Source of the DNA: Natronospirales bacterium
GTDB lineage: Bacteria > Pseudomonadota > Gammaproteobacteria > Natronospirales > REEB76
Assembly (NCBI GenBank): GCA_021816765.1
Contig: JAKAXB010000003.1
Location: forward strand, 164,074-220,780
Length of the DNA stretch: 56,707 bases
Direction: 5' to 3'
Shown here: piece by piece, positions 9,117 to 23,545 of the stretch
Numbering within the stretch: the first letter of the stretch is position 1
How the letters are laid out: every line of letters starts with the position of its first letter
The notes under the pieces: generated by a model
Seen by the model: the letters and a program-made list of their open reading frames with translations, nothing else
Databases searched by the model: none
What the model was told of the DNA's origin: nothing
Position numbers and translations under genes: made by a program

Positions 9117-9602
9117 TCAGGTTTTTTCGTGCGGCGAGCCCACCAACGCCAGCGCATGCACGGCGATGCCCTCGCCGCGGCCAAGGTAGCCCAGCCCCTC
9201 GGTGGTGGTGGCCTTGATGTTCACGCATGTCAGCGGAAGCTTGAGATCGGCGCTCAGATTCAGGCACATGGAGGGAATATGTGGAGCCATTTTCGGCGAC
9301 TGGGCGATGAGGGTGGCATCCATCTGCAATGGCTTGAGCTGGTGTTCCGCGAGCATCTTGACCACGAGGCCGAGCAGCGCGCGGCTATCAGCACCGCGCC
9401 ATTGTGGATCGCTGTCGGGGAAATGCCGGCCTATGTCGCCCAGCGCCGCGGCGCCCAGGAGCGCGTCGCAGACCGCGTGCAACAGCACATCACCATCGGA
9501 ATGCGCCCGGATGCCGTGGCTGTGGGGAATACGCACACCACCCAGGATGATTCCGCTGCCCGGACCAAAGGCATGCACATCGAAGCCGTGACCGATCCTC
9601 AT
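9117..9602 (-). CDS. ispF: 2-C-methyl-D-erythritol 2,4-cyclodiphosphate synthase
   Basis: Fifth enzyme of the MEP (non-mevalonate) isoprenoid pathway. It cyclises CDP-methylerythritol 2-phosphate to MEcPP with loss of CMP; Zn-dependent trimer. The 161-residue product has the metal ligands Asp8 and His10 in GHGFDVHAF and His42 in [17 protein letters not shown], the [16 protein letters not shown] segment near the C-terminus, and normal length. Its start codon overlaps the ispD stop (ATGA), the usual tight arrangement. Dxr for the same pathway is encoded about 20 kb upstream on the same strand. Confidence 0.98.
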   Translation of the reverse strand: MRIGHGFDVHAFGPGSGIILGGVRIPHSHGIRAHSDGDVLLHAVCDALLGAAALGDIGRHFPDSDPQWRGADSRALLGLVVKMLAEHQLKPLQMDATLIAQSPKMAPHIPSMCLNLSADLKLPLTCVNIKATTTEGLGYLGRGEGIAVHALALVGSPHEKT

Positions 9603-10318
9603 GTATTGCCTCCCGCTCGCCGGGCCAGTATGGCTTCCGCCAGAATAATATCCTCGGGGTGGGTGATCTTGATGTTGTCGTTGCGGCCTTCCACCACGCG
9701 CACTTCGCCTTTGCGCTCCGCCTCCACCGCCTCCGCCTCATCCGTGGGCAACCGGCCGGACTGGAGCGCGGCCTGCAACGCTGCCGTCAACGGACCATAG
9801 CGGAACATCTGCGGCGTGAAGGCGCGCCACAGACCGGGGCGTGACGGTGTTTCCAGTACACGGCCTTCTGCATCCACGCGTTTCACGGTATCCACCAGCG
9901 GCGCCGCCAGGATGCCACCCACCGGATCATCCATCAGAGTCTGCATGAGACGCTCAAGATCGCTCCTGTGCAGGCACGGGCGTACCGCGTCGTGCACCAG
10001 CACCCAATCCCGCGGTTGTAATTCATCCCTCAAGCTGTGCAAAGCATTCAGCACCGAGTGGGCGCGCTGCGCACCGCCTGCGGCAATGCGCAGCGGTTTG
10101 TCCCGGGAACGCGGCAGGCAGCGCTGCCAGCAGGGATCATCCGCCGCCACCGCCACGGTAACGCCGGCGATACGCGGGTGCAACAGGAAAATGTCCAGCA
10201 CATGCTCGATCAGCGTGCGTCCCGCCAACGCCAAATACTGCTTGGGGATGGCACCGCCCATGCGCATCCCCACGCCGGCGGCCGGAATCACCACCCAGAA
10301 CCGAGGTTCAGGCTGCAT
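9599..10318 (-). CDS. ispD: 2-C-methyl-D-erythritol 4-phosphate cytidylyltransferase
   Basis: Third MEP-pathway enzyme: MEP + CTP gives CDP-methylerythritol. 239 residues. The nucleotidyltransferase signature [17 protein letters not shown] (about 11-27) holds the CTP-binding loop. [11 protein letters not shown] (about 104-114) and the C-terminal [12 protein letters not shown] segment are typical of IspD. I use the ATG at 10318 (MQPEPRF) rather than upstream in-frame starts because it lies 4 bases after the ftsB stop and fits the usual N-terminal length. ispD and ispF are separate here, not fused as in some alpha- and epsilonproteobacteria. Confidence 0.97.
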   Translation of the reverse strand: MQPEPRFWVVIPAAGVGMRMGGAIPKQYLALAGRTLIEHVLDIFLLHPRIAGVTVAVAADDPCWQRCLPRSRDKPLRIAAGGAQRAHSVLNALHSLRDELQPRDWVLVHDAVRPCLHRSDLERLMQTLMDDPVGGILAAPLVDTVKRVDAEGRVLETPSRPGLWRAFTPQMFRYGPLTAALQAALQSGRLPTDEAEAVEAERKGEVRVVEGRNDNIKITHPEDIILAEAILARRAGGNT

Positions 10319-10322
10319 AGGC

Positions 10323-10637
10323 TCAGTGGCGGAGCGGCGGTGGTTCCCGCACAATCTGATAGAAAGTTTCGCCCTTCTTGATCATGCCGAGATCGGTGCG
10401 TGCCTGTTCCTCGATAGCTGCGTGACCCTGCTTGAGATCCTGCACTTGTGCGGTCAAAATCTGATTGCGTTTCATGAGCTCGACATTCTCCGCTTTCTGT
10501 GCACTGGCCTGCTGCTGCAATTTCCAGGCATCACGCAGATTACCCTCCCCGAACCACAGTTGATACTGAAACAGAAGCAGCAGCAGCAGCAGCACCAACG
10601 GCAGCAGGAATTTCAGTTGCAGCCCATGCGGCAGCAT
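10323..10637 (-). CDS. ftsB: Cell division protein FtsB
   Basis: Bitopic inner-membrane protein of the FtsQ-FtsL-FtsB divisome subcomplex. 104 residues, matching E. coli FtsB (103). A short cytoplasmic start leads into a long leucine-rich transmembrane helix (LPLVLLLLLLLFQYQLWFG, about 10-28). A periplasmic coiled coil with heptad hydrophobics follows (LQQQASAQKAENVELMKRNQ and beyond), then the conserved GMIKKGETFYQIV end. The ATG at 10637 begins one base after the eno TGA and has GGAAG upstream; an in-frame ATG at 10670 would sit inside eno and add 11 residues absent from the family. Confidence 0.95.
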   Translation of the reverse strand: MLPHGLQLKFLLPLVLLLLLLLFQYQLWFGEGNLRDAWKLQQQASAQKAENVELMKRNQILTAQVQDLKQGHAAIEEQARTDLGMIKKGETFYQIVREPPPLRH

Positions 10638-10638
10638 G

Positions 10639-11925
<1,287 letters not shown>

Positions 11926-11972
11926 CTATGGTTCCTGATTTCTTTGCCTGTCGTTACCAGACTGAAAAAACT

Positions 11973-14509
<2,537 letters not shown>

Positions 14510-14570
14510 CTAACAGAATCAGGGGGGTGAAAAAAGCGAAATCACATGCGCCTTGTGGCGCGGCACCCCT

Positions 14571-15905
14571 TCAACGTAATATCGGGTGCGACTGCCATTC
14601 AATGCGCAAACCCGGCTCATCTTCCCCGGCTGCGAAAGGTGCACAGACGAACAGCCCCGCCACGGCCGCCAGTTCGTCACCGATGTAAACGAGCGGCAGG
14701 CGCGCGCGCATCCAGGGCACCACTTCCAGCTCCTGCAGCCACTTCTTGAGCGGCCGGCGATGGGCGCGACCCGCAGGCTGACAGACCTCGCCGCCGACGC
14801 GGAAGCTGATGCGTACTCCTGGCGGGGGGCAATTTGCCAGGCGGATGCCTGCGCCGCCGGTAGCCACGAGCCGCAGGGTGCCCAGGCCCGGACTCAATGC
14901 CCGCACTGCACCGGGCTGAAGCAGGAATCCCTCCGGCGGGTCCGGCAGCGGCGCCATGGCGTAAAGCCGTTCATGGTAACGGCGCACCTCCGCCCCCTGC
15001 CACGTAATACAGGGGTTGCGGTCAACCCGGGCCGGCAACAGTTCGCTGAAAATCCGCTCCAGCTTATGGGCCGGCGGCAGCGTCAAGGCGAGTTTTCCCA
15101 GCCAGTAGCGCAGCAGATTTTTTGCCCGCGCCTTGCCAAGCTCATGCAAAGCGTGCAATGGCAACGTCGAAATTTCCCCGCCCGCATGCCTTTTCCAGTC
15201 CTCTGCGGCAACCGCGACAAGCATTTCCGCAGTTTCCGCACAATGCCGCGCGCTGCGCGTCACGGTTTCCGCCGCCGATGGCCAGCGCTGGCGGATCACT
15301 GGCACAATCCGCTGACGCAGGTAATTGCGGTCAAAGCGGATATCGGCATTGCTCGGATCCTCCAGCCAGGCGAGTTTTTCCGCCTCAGCCCAGGTGCGCA
15401 GCTCATTGCGCGAAAAGGCAAGCAGCGGTCGCACCAGATGACCTGATCCGCAGGCTGCGAACGCCGGCATGGCGGCGAGGCCGCGCAACCCTGCACCGCG
15501 AAACGCCTGCAGCAGAAAGGTTTCCATCTGATCGTCACGCTGGTGGGCCAGCAACAGCATGCCGCCTTCCCGCAGCAGTTCCCGGAACACGGCATAACGC
15601 TCGTTACGGGCCGCAGCTTCGAGACTTTCGCCTTTTGCGGTCGTCACCCTGACACTGCGGCAATCCAGAGGCACATGCAGCGCGGCGCAAATCCGCGCGC
15701 AGTGCCGTGCCCAGTCATCCGATGTTGGGTTGAGATGGTGATTCACGTGTGCCGCACGCAGTTCTGCGCCAAGCCGCGTCTGCTGCCGTGCAAGTGCATG
15801 CAGTAATACCGTTGAATCCAGGCCGCCGCTGAAGGCCACCCAGTAGCGTGGTGCCGGCGGCAGCTCGCGCAGCCGGTCCGACAGGTATGCAGGGGTGAAT
15901 TTCAC
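14571..15905 (-). CDS. tilS: tRNA(Ile)-lysidine synthase TilS
   Basis: Modifies C34 of the CAU-anticodon isoleucine tRNA to lysidine with ATP, changing its charging and decoding to AUA. 444 residues. The PP-loop motif SGGLDS is at about 26-31. AHVNHHL, ARNERY and LLLAHQRDDQMETFLL are typical of the catalytic domain, and the C-terminal part (about 350-444) matches the TilS-C region in position. The probable start is a GTG at 15905, 31 bases after the accA stop; no good Shine-Dalgarno is seen, so the start is the least certain part. Downstream, a small GCGCC/GGCGC stem (14550-14563) followed at a distance by a T-run might act as a weak terminator. Confidence 0.93.
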   Translation of the reverse strand: MKFTPAYLSDRLRELPPAPRYWVAFSGGLDSTVLLHALARQQTRLGAELRAAHVNHHLNPTSDDWARHCARICAALHVPLDCRSVRVTTAKGESLEAAARNERYAVFRELLREGGMLLLAHQRDDQMETFLLQAFRGAGLRGLAAMPAFAACGSGHLVRPLLAFSRNELRTWAEAEKLAWLEDPSNADIRFDRNYLRQRIVPVIRQRWPSAAETVTRSARHCAETAEMLVAVAAEDWKRHAGGEISTLPLHALHELGKARAKNLLRYWLGKLALTLPPAHKLERIFSELLPARVDRNPCITWQGAEVRRYHERLYAMAPLPDPPEGFLLQPGAVRALSPGLGTLRLVATGGAGIRLANCPPPGVRISFRVGGEVCQPAGRAHRRPLKKWLQELEVVPWMRARLPLVYIGDELAAVAGLFVCAPFAAGEDEPGLRIEWQSHPILR

Positions 15906-15936
15906 AGGCGGGCCGGACGGGAAGACGCCCGGCAGC

Positions 15937-16893
15937 CTATTCCCTGAAACTGCCAAAAGACATAAACCGTTTGTAGCGTGCTTCCAGCAGTTCATCCATG
16001 GAAACGTGCTCAAGCCGGCTCAGATTATCGGTGAGTGCGCTTTTGACGCTTGCCGCCATGGCATCCACATTGCGATGCGCGCCGCCCAGCGGTTCCTTGA
16101 GTACCGCGTCAATCAGTCCCAGGCTTTTGAGGCGCTCGGCGGTAATGCCCATGGCTTCCGCCGCCTCGCTGGCCTTCTCCGCACTCTTCCACAGGATGGA
16201 AGCGCAGCCTTCCGGCGAGATGACGGAATAGATACTGTATTGCAGCATCAGCACGCGGTCGCCCACGCCGATGGCGAGTGCACCGCCGGAACCGCCCTCG
16301 CCGATCACGGTACAGATGATCGGAACGCGCAAGGTGGACATTTCAAACAAGTTGCGCGCAATTGCCTCGGACTGGCCGCGCTCCTCCGCACCCACGCCGG
16401 GATAGGCGCCGGGCGTGTCAATGAAAGTCATGAGCGGCAGGCGGAAGCGTTCGCTGAGTTTCATGATACGCAGCGCCTTGCGGTAGCCCTCGGGACGCGG
16501 CATGCCGAAGTTGCGGCGTACTTTTTCCTTGGTGTCACGGCCCTTCTGCTCGCCAATGATGGCCACCGGTCGGCCGTCCAGCCGCGCTACGCCGCAGACC
16601 AGGGCGGGGTCGTCGCCAAACGCCCGGTCACCGTGCAACTCCTCGAAATCCGCGAAAATGCGCTGGATGTAGTCCAGGCTGTAAGGCCGCAGGGGATGGC
16701 GCGCCAGTTGCGCCACCTGCCAGGCGCTGAGGCCGGAGAAAATGGTTTCCGTGAGTGCGCGGCTCTTGGCCTGCAGGCGCTCGATCTCCTCGGTAATGCT
16801 GACGGCGGACTCGTCGCCGACGAAGCGCAACTCCTCGATTTTCGCTTCCAGTTCGGCGATGGGTTGCTCAAATTCGAGAAAGTTGAGGTTCAT
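15937..16893 (-). CDS. accA: Acetyl-CoA carboxylase carboxyltransferase subunit alpha
   Basis: Alpha subunit of the carboxyltransferase that moves CO2 from carboxy-biotin to acetyl-CoA, making malonyl-CoA for fatty-acid synthesis. 318 residues, the same size as the E. coli protein. The N-terminal region starts [22 protein letters not shown]. The crotonase-like core includes [43 protein letters not shown] and [12 protein letters not shown]. It follows dnaE on the same strand, the order also found in E. coli (dnaE-accA), with 63 bases between them. Confidence 0.98.
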   Translation of the reverse strand: MNLNFLEFEQPIAELEAKIEELRFVGDESAVSITEEIERLQAKSRALTETIFSGLSAWQVAQLARHPLRPYSLDYIQRIFADFEELHGDRAFGDDPALVCGVARLDGRPVAIIGEQKGRDTKEKVRRNFGMPRPEGYRKALRIMKLSERFRLPLMTFIDTPGAYPGVGAEERGQSEAIARNLFEMSTLRVPIICTVIGEGGSGGALAIGVGDRVLMLQYSIYSVISPEGCASILWKSAEKASEAAEAMGITAERLKSLGLIDAVLKEPLGGAHRNVDAMAASVKSALTDNLSRLEHVSMDELLEARYKRFMSFGSFRE

Positions 16894-16956
16894 CTTTTGA
16901 CGGGGTACTTAGGGGATTGTAAACGTTACCGGCTGGGGCCGCGGGGCACAAGCCCC

Positions 16957-19900
16957 TCAGGCGCTGACGGCCTCATCGGCAGGACTGACAGGGCGCGTGC
17001 CGTAATGCAGCGTGACGCGCTCTGCGCCCAACCAGGTGCCCAGCCGCCGGGTGAGGGACTCGGCCGGATGCACCCGCCAAGCATCGCCCAGAGATACCGG
17101 CACGCTGGCTCCCTGCCCCCGGTAGTGCACCCATACGCTGCAGCGGCCGCCCAAATGGGGCTTGAGCACATCCTTGAGGCGTGTGACGAAATCCGCTGCC
17201 GCAGCCGGCTCCCAGTCGATATCCAGACGGCGTACGTAACGTTCCCGCAGCTCGTCTATTCCATACAAGTTCTTCACGGTAACACGCCAGCCGTTGATGA
17301 ATTCATCGAACCCGAGTCGTCCCTCCGCCACCACCACGCTATTTTTCGCCGCCAACGCGCGGAAGCGATTATAGGTGTCCTCGAACAAGGTGATTTCCAT
17401 GCGCCCGCTGCGATCATCCAGCACCAGGCTCACACGGCCGCCACGCTTGCGCAGATCCACCACCAGACCCGCCACGATGACAGTGCGCGATGCCGCGCCA
17501 TAAGCATAACCGCGCTCGCCGTTGCTTTCCGGCGGCGACTCGCCCGCGAGCTCGCCGAGCGGGGCGGTAACCACATGCCGCAGATCGGCCAGATAACGAT
17601 TGACGGGGTGGCCGGTAAGATAAAGCCCCAGGGTCTCTCTCTCGCCGCGCAACCGCTCATCTTCATCCCAGTCCGGCAAAGCCGGGGCCGGTTGCGCTTG
17701 TCTTGCAGCTGCTGTCGCGGGTGCAGCCAGGCCAAACATGTCATTCTGGCCCGCTGCACTGGCACGCGTGTTTTGATCCGCGAGTGCCAGCGCTTCCGGC
17801 AGACGCGCCATGAGCGTGGCGCGGTTGGCTCCCAGTGCATCCAGTGCCCCGGCGCGAATCAAAGCCTCGATGACGCGGCGGTTGGCTTTCTGCAGATCAA
17901 CACGGCGGCAGAAATCCTCCAGATTTCCGAAATCAGCGTTGCGCGCACGTTCTTTCAGCACACCTTCGATGGCGGCAAGGCCCACACCCTTGATGGCACC
18001 CAGACCGTAACGGATGCTGTTCGTGTCAGCCACGTTGAATTTGTAACCCGAACGGTTGATGTCCGGCGGCAGGATGGTGAGCTGCAGGGCACGGCACTCG
18101 TCTATGAGTGTCACCACCTTGTCGGTGTGGTCCATATCGGAAGACAGCACCGCTGCCATAAAGGCAGCCGGATAATGCGCTTTAAGCCAGGCGGTCTGAT
18201 AAGCCAGCAGCGCGTAAGCCACGGAATGGGACTTATTGAAACCGTAACCGGCAAACTTTTCCATCAAATCAAAGATATGCATGGCAAGCCGCTGATTCAC
18301 GCCGCGCTGCAATGCACCCTTGACGAATACATCCCGCTGCTGGGCCATTTCCTCCGCTTTCTTCTTACCCATGGCGCGGCGCAGCAGATCGGCACCGCCC
18401 AGCGTGTAACCGGCCAGGACCTGGGCAATCTGCATGACCTGTTCCTGGTACAAAATGACGCCGTACGTGGGTTTGAGGATGGGCTCCAATTGGGGGTGCG
18501 GATAGTCCACTTTCTGCTTGCCGTGCTTGCGTGCGATGAAGTCATCCACCATGCCGGATTGCAAGGGACCAGGCCGGAACAATGCCACCAGGGCGACGAT
18601 ATCCGCAAAGCGGTCGGGCTTGAGCCGGCGAATCAGATCCTTCATGCCGCGGGATTCCAACTGGAACACCGCTGTGGTCTGGCAGCGCTTCAGCAGCTCA
18701 TAGGTAGGGGCATCCTCCATGGGAATGACGCCGATATCGAGCGCTACCTCGTGCTTGGCTGCGCGCTCACGGTTAATAATCCGTATCGCCCGGTCAATAA
18801 TGGTGAGTGTGCGCAACCCCAGGAAATCAAACTTGACCAGACCCACCGATTCCACATCATCCTTGTCCAGTTGCGTGACCGGATGGGTACTGCCGGGTTC
18901 ACAGTAGAGCGGCATGAAGTCGGTGAGCTCGGAGGGCGCGATCACCACGCCGCCAGCATGCTTGCCGGCATTGCGCGCCAGTCCTTCCAGGGACCGGGCC
19001 AAGTCAATGAGCTGACGTACTTCATCTTCACTTTGGCAACGCTTGCGCAACTCCGCTTCCTGCTGCAGCGCCTTATCCAGCGTCATTTCCAGTTCAAAGG
19101 GGATGAGTTTGGCAATCTGGTCCACATAGCCATAGGGATGGCCGAGCACACGGCCCACGTCACGCACCACGGCACGTGCCGCCATGCTGCCGTAGGTGAT
19201 GATCTGCGAGACGCGTCCACGGCCATAACGTTCAGCCACGTAGTCAATCACGCGGTCGCGGCCCTCCATGCAGAAATCCACGTCGAAATCCGGCATGGAG
19301 ACGCGTTCGGGATTGAGGAATCTCTCGAACAAAAGATCATGTGCCAACGGATCCAGGTCAGTGATGCCAAGTGCATACGCCACCAGTGAACCTGCACCGG
19401 AACCACGGCCCGGCCCCACCGGTACGCCGTTATGCTTCGCCCAGCGGATAAAATCGGCCACGATGAGAAAATAACCGGCGAAACCCATGCGCAGGATGAC
19501 ATCCAGCTCCAGCGCCAACCGCCCACGGTAGGGTTGCACGTGTGTCTCGTGCTGGGTACCCGCGCCGGCTGGGAACGCAGCCAGACGTTGCTCCAGTCCG
19601 GCTTCCGCCTCAGCGCGCAGGAAACTGTCAATGGTATGACCTTCGGGGAGCGGATACGCAGGCAGGAAATTCTCGCCCATGCGCAAGGTGAAGTTGCAGC
19701 GTTGAGCGAGGTGTACGCTGTTTTCCAGCGCTTCAGGCAGATCAGCGAACAGCCGCAGCATGTCAGCCTCACTGCGCAGATACTGCTGGTCGCTGTAATG
19801 ATGCGGGCGGCGCGGGTCGTTGAGGGTACGTCCCTCCTGGATGCATACCCGCGCTTCATGGGCTTCGAAATCCCCGGGCTTGAGAAAACGTACATCATTG

Positions 19901-20490
19901 GTAGCCACCACCGGCACTCTGTCGCCAGCGGCAAGTTGCACCGCCGCCTGCAGATAATCCTCTTCGCCTTCGCGGCCGGTGCGCTGCAAATCGATATAGA
20001 AGCGGTTGGGAAACAGCTCCAGCCAGTTATGCAGCAAGGTGCGGGCCTGTGCCTCGCGGCCCGCCAGTAAAGCGCGCCCTATGTCGCCTTCGCGGCCGCC
20101 GGAGAGTGCGATCAAGCCGCTGCTATGGCCTGCAAACCACTGCCGCTCCAGCAGGGGCATGCCACGCTGCTGGCCTTCCAGGTAACTGCGGGTGATAAGC
20201 AAGGATAAATTACGATAGCCCTGTTCATCGCAACACAGCAATGTGAGAGCACAGGGTTGATCCGCCTCCGCGTTCCGAATCCGCAGGTCCGCACCGATAA
20301 GTGGCTTGATACCGCGGGCCTGAGCCTCTTTGTAGAATTTGACCAGCGCGAACAGGTTTCCCTGGTCCGTGAGTGCTATCGCCGGCATGTGCATGCTTGC
20401 CACTGTGTCCATGAGCTCCGCTACACGGATAACGCTGTCCACCAGCGAATACTCGCTGTGCAGACGCAGATGAACGAAACGCGGTGACAT
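16957..20490 (-). CDS. dnaE: DNA polymerase III subunit alpha
   Basis: Catalytic subunit of the replicative polymerase, 1177 residues (E. coli 1160). Domain order: PHP domain from the N-terminus (FVHLRLHSEYSLVDS), then palm and thumb with GRGSGAGSLVAYALGITDLDP and the catalytic PDFDVDFCMEGRD near residue 400. Fingers with VKFDFLGLRTLTIIDRA and FRPGPLQSGMVDDF come next, then the tandem helix-hairpin-helix region, and an OB fold near 990-1070. It has no intein and no frameshift. The ATG at 20490 lies 2 bases after the rnhB stop, and this spacing fixes the start. Confidence 0.98.
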   Translation of the reverse strand: MSPRFVHLRLHSEYSLVDSVIRVAELMDTVASMHMPAIALTDQGNLFALVKFYKEAQARGIKPLIGADLRIRNAEADQPCALTLLCCDEQGYRNLSLLITRSYLEGQQRGMPLLERQWFAGHSSGLIALSGGREGDIGRALLAGREAQARTLLHNWLELFPNRFYIDLQRTGREGEEDYLQAAVQLAAGDRVPVVATNDVRFLKPGDFEAHEARVCIQEGRTLNDPRRPHHYSDQQYLRSEADMLRLFADLPEALENSVHLAQRCNFTLRMGENFLPAYPLPEGHTIDSFLRAEAEAGLEQRLAAFPAGAGTQHETHVQPYRGRLALELDVILRMGFAGYFLIVADFIRWAKHNGVPVGPGRGSGAGSLVAYALGITDLDPLAHDLLFERFLNPERVSMPDFDVDFCMEGRDRVIDYVAERYGRGRVSQIITYGSMAARAVVRDVGRVLGHPYGYVDQIAKLIPFELEMTLDKALQQEAELRKRCQSEDEVRQLIDLARSLEGLARNAGKHAGGVVIAPSELTDFMPLYCEPGSTHPVTQLDKDDVESVGLVKFDFLGLRTLTIIDRAIRIINRERAAKHEVALDIGVIPMEDAPTYELLKRCQTTAVFQLESRGMKDLIRRLKPDRFADIVALVALFRPGPLQSGMVDDFIARKHGKQKVDYPHPQLEPILKPTYGVILYQEQVMQIAQVLAGYTLGGADLLRRAMGKKKAEEMAQQRDVFVKGALQRGVNQRLAMHIFDLMEKFAGYGFNKSHSVAYALLAYQTAWLKAHYPAAFMAAVLSSDMDHTDKVVTLIDECRALQLTILPPDINRSGYKFNVADTNSIRYGLGAIKGVGLAAIEGVLKERARNADFGNLEDFCRRVDLQKANRRVIEALIRAGALDALGANRATLMARLPEALALADQNTRASAAGQNDMFGLAAPATAAARQAQPAPALPDWDEDERLRGERETLGLYLTGHPVNRYLADLRHVVTAPLGELAGESPPESNGERGYAYGAASRTVIVAGLVVDLRKRGGRVSLVLDDRSGRMEITLFEDTYNRFRALAAKNSVVVAEGRLGFDEFINGWRVTVKNLYGIDELRERYVRRLDIDWEPAAAADFVTRLKDVLKPHLGGRCSVWVHYRGQGASVPVSLGDAWRVHPAESLTRRLGTWLGAERVTLHYGTRPVSPADEAVSA

Positions 20491-20492
20491 AC

Positions 20493-21092
20493 TCAGGCGT
20501 TCTCTTCCAGACAGCGCCTCACCGGTTCGAAAGAACGCCGATGGATGGCGCAAACGCCATGTATTGCAATGGCGGAAAGATGCGCCGGGGTGGGATAACC
20601 CTTATGCACTGCAAAACCGTATAGGGGAAATTGTGTATCAAAACGCTGCATGGCTGCATCCCGTTCCACTTTGGCGAGAATGGAGGCCGCACTGATGGCG
20701 GCTACCTTGCTGTCACCCTTGACGATGGCTTCCACCGCGCAGGGCAACGCCGGGCAGCAGTTGCCATCTACCCACACCTTCACGGGCACAGGTGACAGTG
20801 CCAGCACCGCCCGCCGCATCGCCAGAAGCGAGGCTTGCAGAATATTCAGGCAGTCTATTTCCGCGTGATCCGCCCAACCCACTGCCCAGGCCAGGGCCCG
20901 GGCGCGGATTGCCGCGGCAAGCCGCTCCCGCTGCAGCGGCGGGAGCAGCTTGGAATCCTTGAGACCGGCGATAGGCCTGCCGGGGTCGAGGATCACCGCG
21001 GCGGCAGTCACCGGTCCGGCAAGCGGCCCCCGGCCGACCTCGTCTACACCGGCGATGACGCCGTGATCCTCTCCAGGCATTATCAATTGCAT
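20493..21092 (-). CDS. rnhB: Ribonuclease HII
   Basis: Removes RNA from RNA-DNA hybrids and single ribonucleotides from DNA. The product from the ATG at 21092 has 199 residues (E. coli 198). The active-site motif [14 protein letters not shown] (Asp-Glu pair) comes early. [17 protein letters not shown] and the [21 protein letters not shown] segment with further acidic ligands follow. I chose 21092 because GGGAG lies 5 bases before it and the distance to GVDEVGRG equals that in E. coli; an ATG at 21116, one base after the lpxB stop, would add 8 residues and is possible. The order lpxB-rnhB-dnaE-accA matches E. coli. Confidence 0.95.
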   Translation of the reverse strand: MQLIMPGEDHGVIAGVDEVGRGPLAGPVTAAAVILDPGRPIAGLKDSKLLPPLQRERLAAAIRARALAWAVGWADHAEIDCLNILQASLLAMRRAVLALSPVPVKVWVDGNCCPALPCAVEAIVKGDSKVAAISAASILAKVERDAAMQRFDTQFPLYGFAVHKGYPTPAHLSAIAIHGVCAIHRRSFEPVRRCLEENA

Positions 21093-21117
21093 GACGGCTC
21101 CCGCGCGTGCCGTCATT

Positions 21118-22278
21118 TTACCCCGCCGCCGTGGCATGTTTTCCCAGCAATCCCAACACGCCATCCGCCGCGCGTTCGTTTGCCCCGCAGCGCAGAATAC
21201 TGCTGAGCGTGGCAAAGGCCTCAAGCTGTGCGGTGCGCTCCGTCTTGTCCTGCAGCAGTTTCAGCATTGCCGTACCCATGTTGCAGGGAATGGCCCGGTA
21301 CTGGAGAAATTCCGGTACCACGGCGCGGCCCGCCAGCAGATTAGGCAGCGACACATGCGTGATGCGCAACCGACCCAGGCCCTTCACCAGTGCGTAACTG
21401 CTGGCGGCGATGCGGTAAGCCACTACCATGGGGCAGCGCCATAGCATGGCCTCCAGGGTGGCGGTGCCGGAAGCGATGAGTGCCGCGTCCGCCGCGCCCA
21501 GCGCATCGCGTGCATGCCCCTCCACCATACTCACCGGCAGATCGGGATCAAGCATGCGCACCTGGTTCTTGATGAGCCGGCTGAGTGCCGGGGTCGCGGC
21601 GGGAATGACGAACTTCAGTTCCGGCAGTTCCTCTGCCAGCCACTGAGCCGTGCCCAGGAACAGCGGCCCCAGACGTTCCACCTCGGTACGGCGGCTCCCC
21701 GGTAACAACGCCACCAGTTGACCCTCCAGCGGCAGATGCAGGGATTTGCGCAATTCGCCCCGCTCCACTGCCCGCGGGACGATATCCGCCAACGGATGGC
21801 CGACAAATTCCGCGCGGAATCCGCGCTTTTCATACAGGGCCTTCTCGAAGGGCAATAATGTCAATACCAGGTCCGCAGCCCTGCCCACGGTATACACCCG
21901 CCGCGAGCGCCACGCCCAGATGGAAGGACTCACGTAATGCACGGTGCGGATGCCCGCCTTGTGCAGCCCGGCCTCGAGACCGAGATTGAAATCCGGCGCG
22001 TCAATGCCAATGAAAATATCCGGGCGGCGACTGAGGAAATACCGGCGCACACGGCGCCGCAGCCACAGCAATCTTGGCAGATGCGCCAGTACCTCGGCGA
22101 TTCCCATGACCGCCAGCGCTTCGGTGTGGGCGAGCGGCTTGCAGCCTGCCGCGATCATTTCCGGACCGGCGATGCCTTCGAATTGTGCGTCTGGTACGCG
22201 TGCCCGGATGGCACGGATCAGGCCCGCGCCGAGAATATCCCCCGAACTCTCGCCAGCGATGATGCCGATACGCAGCAT
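21118..22278 (-). CDS. lpxB: Lipid-A-disaccharide synthase
   Basis: GT19-family glycosyltransferase at the inner-membrane surface that joins UDP-diacylglucosamine and lipid X into the tetraacyl disaccharide of lipid A. 386 residues. Signatures are [15 protein letters not shown] at the N-terminus, [41 protein letters not shown] and the late [20 protein letters not shown]. It lies between lpxA and rnhB in the usual order. The 35-base gap to lpxA shows no regulatory motif I can identify. Confidence 0.98.
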   Translation of the reverse strand: MLRIGIIAGESSGDILGAGLIRAIRARVPDAQFEGIAGPEMIAAGCKPLAHTEALAVMGIAEVLAHLPRLLWLRRRVRRYFLSRRPDIFIGIDAPDFNLGLEAGLHKAGIRTVHYVSPSIWAWRSRRVYTVGRAADLVLTLLPFEKALYEKRGFRAEFVGHPLADIVPRAVERGELRKSLHLPLEGQLVALLPGSRRTEVERLGPLFLGTAQWLAEELPELKFVIPAATPALSRLIKNQVRMLDPDLPVSMVEGHARDALGAADAALIASGTATLEAMLWRCPMVVAYRIAASSYALVKGLGRLRITHVSLPNLLAGRAVVPEFLQYRAIPCNMGTAMLKLLQDKTERTAQLEAFATLSSILRCGANERAADGVLGLLGKHATAAG

Positions 22279-22313
22279 GTTTTAACACTGTCTATGGAAA
22301 ACCTTGACCAAGA

Positions 22314-23084
22314 TCAACGCATAATACTGCGCTGGCTCACTTCCAGAAATTTCACCATACACGATACTTCCGGCTGGTCGGCTGCCAGCACACGTAACTT
22401 CTCCAGGGCCTCCTCCAGACGCAGATCCGAACGGTACAGAATGCGGTAGGCATTCTTGACATTGCGGACCTGTTCGGCGGTGAAATTACGCCGTTGCAGA
22501 CCTTCACTGTTGATGCCACGAGGCTCTGCAGGTGTACCGGAGATCATCACATATGGGGGCACATCGCGGCTCAGGTCCACATTCATACCGGTAAAGCTGT
22601 GGGCTCCAATGCGACAGAACTGATGCACCTTGGTAAATCCACCGAGGATCGCCCAGTCCTCTATGGTGACGTGGCCGGCAAGCGTGGCATTGTTTGCCAT
22701 GATAACGTCGTTACCTAATGCGCAATCGTGCGCGATGTGGACATACGCCATGATCCAATTGTCATTGCCGATGACTGTCCTGCCCCTGTCCTGCGCGGTG
22801 CCGCGATTCACGGTGACGAATTCGAAGAAGGTATTGCGATCCCCGATCTCGATCCATGTCGGCTCGCCGCCGTATTTCTTGTCCTGGGGTATGCCGCCAA
22901 CGGAAGCAAACTGGAAAATCCGATTGTTGCGGCCGATGCGCGCCGGCCCTTGAACGACTGCGTGAGGTCCAACCCAGGTACCGGCGCCGATTTCCACTTG
23001 CGGACCGATGACGGCAAACGCTCCGACCGTCACTCCCGCTTCAAGACGGGCCGAGGGGTCAACGAACGCCCGCGGATCAATCAA
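22314..23084 (-). CDS. lpxA: Acyl-[ACP]--UDP-N-acetylglucosamine O-acyltransferase LpxA
   Basis: First enzyme of lipid A synthesis: transfers an R-3-hydroxyacyl chain from ACP to the 3-OH of UDP-GlcNAc. 256 residues. The left-handed beta-helix of hexapeptide repeats (about 1-190) is followed by a helical C-terminal domain ([20 protein letters not shown] onward). The catalytic His lies in [12 protein letters not shown]. The start is a TTG overlapping the fabZ TGA as TTGA; the next plausible start would delete the first repeat coil, so the TTG is accepted. Confidence 0.97.
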   Translation of the reverse strand: MIDPRAFVDPSARLEAGVTVGAFAVIGPQVEIGAGTWVGPHAVVQGPARIGRNNRIFQFASVGGIPQDKKYGGEPTWIEIGDRNTFFEFVTVNRGTAQDRGRTVIGNDNWIMAYVHIAHDCALGNDVIMANNATLAGHVTIEDWAILGGFTKVHQFCRIGAHSFTGMNVDLSRDVPPYVMISGTPAEPRGINSEGLQRRNFTAEQVRNVKNAYRILYRSDLRLEEALEKLRVLAADQPEVSCMVKFLEVSQRSIMR

Positions 23085-23539
23085 GATTCAAACTCCCGCT
23101 CGGCGCACATGAGTTCCGCCTCGGCAACAACCGCTCCCTGCACCTCCGCCCGTGTTTTGAATTTCCATATGCCGCGCTTGTTCCACAGATATTCCACCTT
23201 CAGCAGCAGCTGGTCACCGGGTTCCACCGGTTTCTTGAAACGCGCGTTATCAATGCCAACGAAATAGTACAGGGTGTTCTTATCGGGTGCATGACCGAGA
23301 GTAGCAAACGCCAACAGCCCGGTGGCCTGGGCCAAAGCTTCGAGCACCAAGACACCCGGCATGACCGGCCTGTGGGGAAAATGGCCGGGGAAGAAAGGCT
23401 CATTGATAGTGATATTCTTGATGGCGGTAAGCGATACCCCCGGCTTGCATTCCAGTACCCGGTCCACCAGCAGGAACGGGTAACGGTGCGGCAATTGTTT
23501 CATGATGCCGTGGATATCGAAAAAGGGTTCCTTTGACAT
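23081..23539 (-). CDS. fabZ: 3-hydroxyacyl-[ACP] dehydratase FabZ
   Basis: Dehydrates R-3-hydroxyacyl-ACP in type II fatty-acid synthesis. It competes with LpxA and LpxD for the same hydroxyacyl-ACP, hence its place between them. 152 residues with the hot-dog fold. [16 protein letters not shown] carries the family N-terminal motif, and [27 protein letters not shown] carries the catalytic His (FPGHFP) and Glu. The ATG at 23539 is 6 bases after the lpxD stop. Confidence 0.98.
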   Translation of the reverse strand: MSKEPFFDIHGIMKQLPHRYPFLLVDRVLECKPGVSLTAIKNITINEPFFPGHFPHRPVMPGVLVLEALAQATGLLAFATLGHAPDKNTLYYFVGIDNARFKKPVEPGDQLLLKVEYLWNKRGIWKFKTRAEVQGAVVAEAELMCAEREFES

Positions 23540-23545
23540 AGCCGT

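Noticed and set aside
9599-9602. IspD-IspF fusion
   Set aside because: A stop codon separates the two; they only overlap by four bases (ATGA).
14550-14563. GCGCC/GGCGC stem after tilS as an intrinsic terminator
   Set aside because: Stem is only 5 bp and the T-run is about ten bases away; too weak to call separately.
15895-19389. A stop-free frame of 1164 codons on the plus strand, opposite tilS, accA and dnaE
   Set aside because: It runs antisense across three certain genes, has no recognisable domain and a composition rich in His/Gln/Arg typical of a complement frame of high-GC coding DNA.
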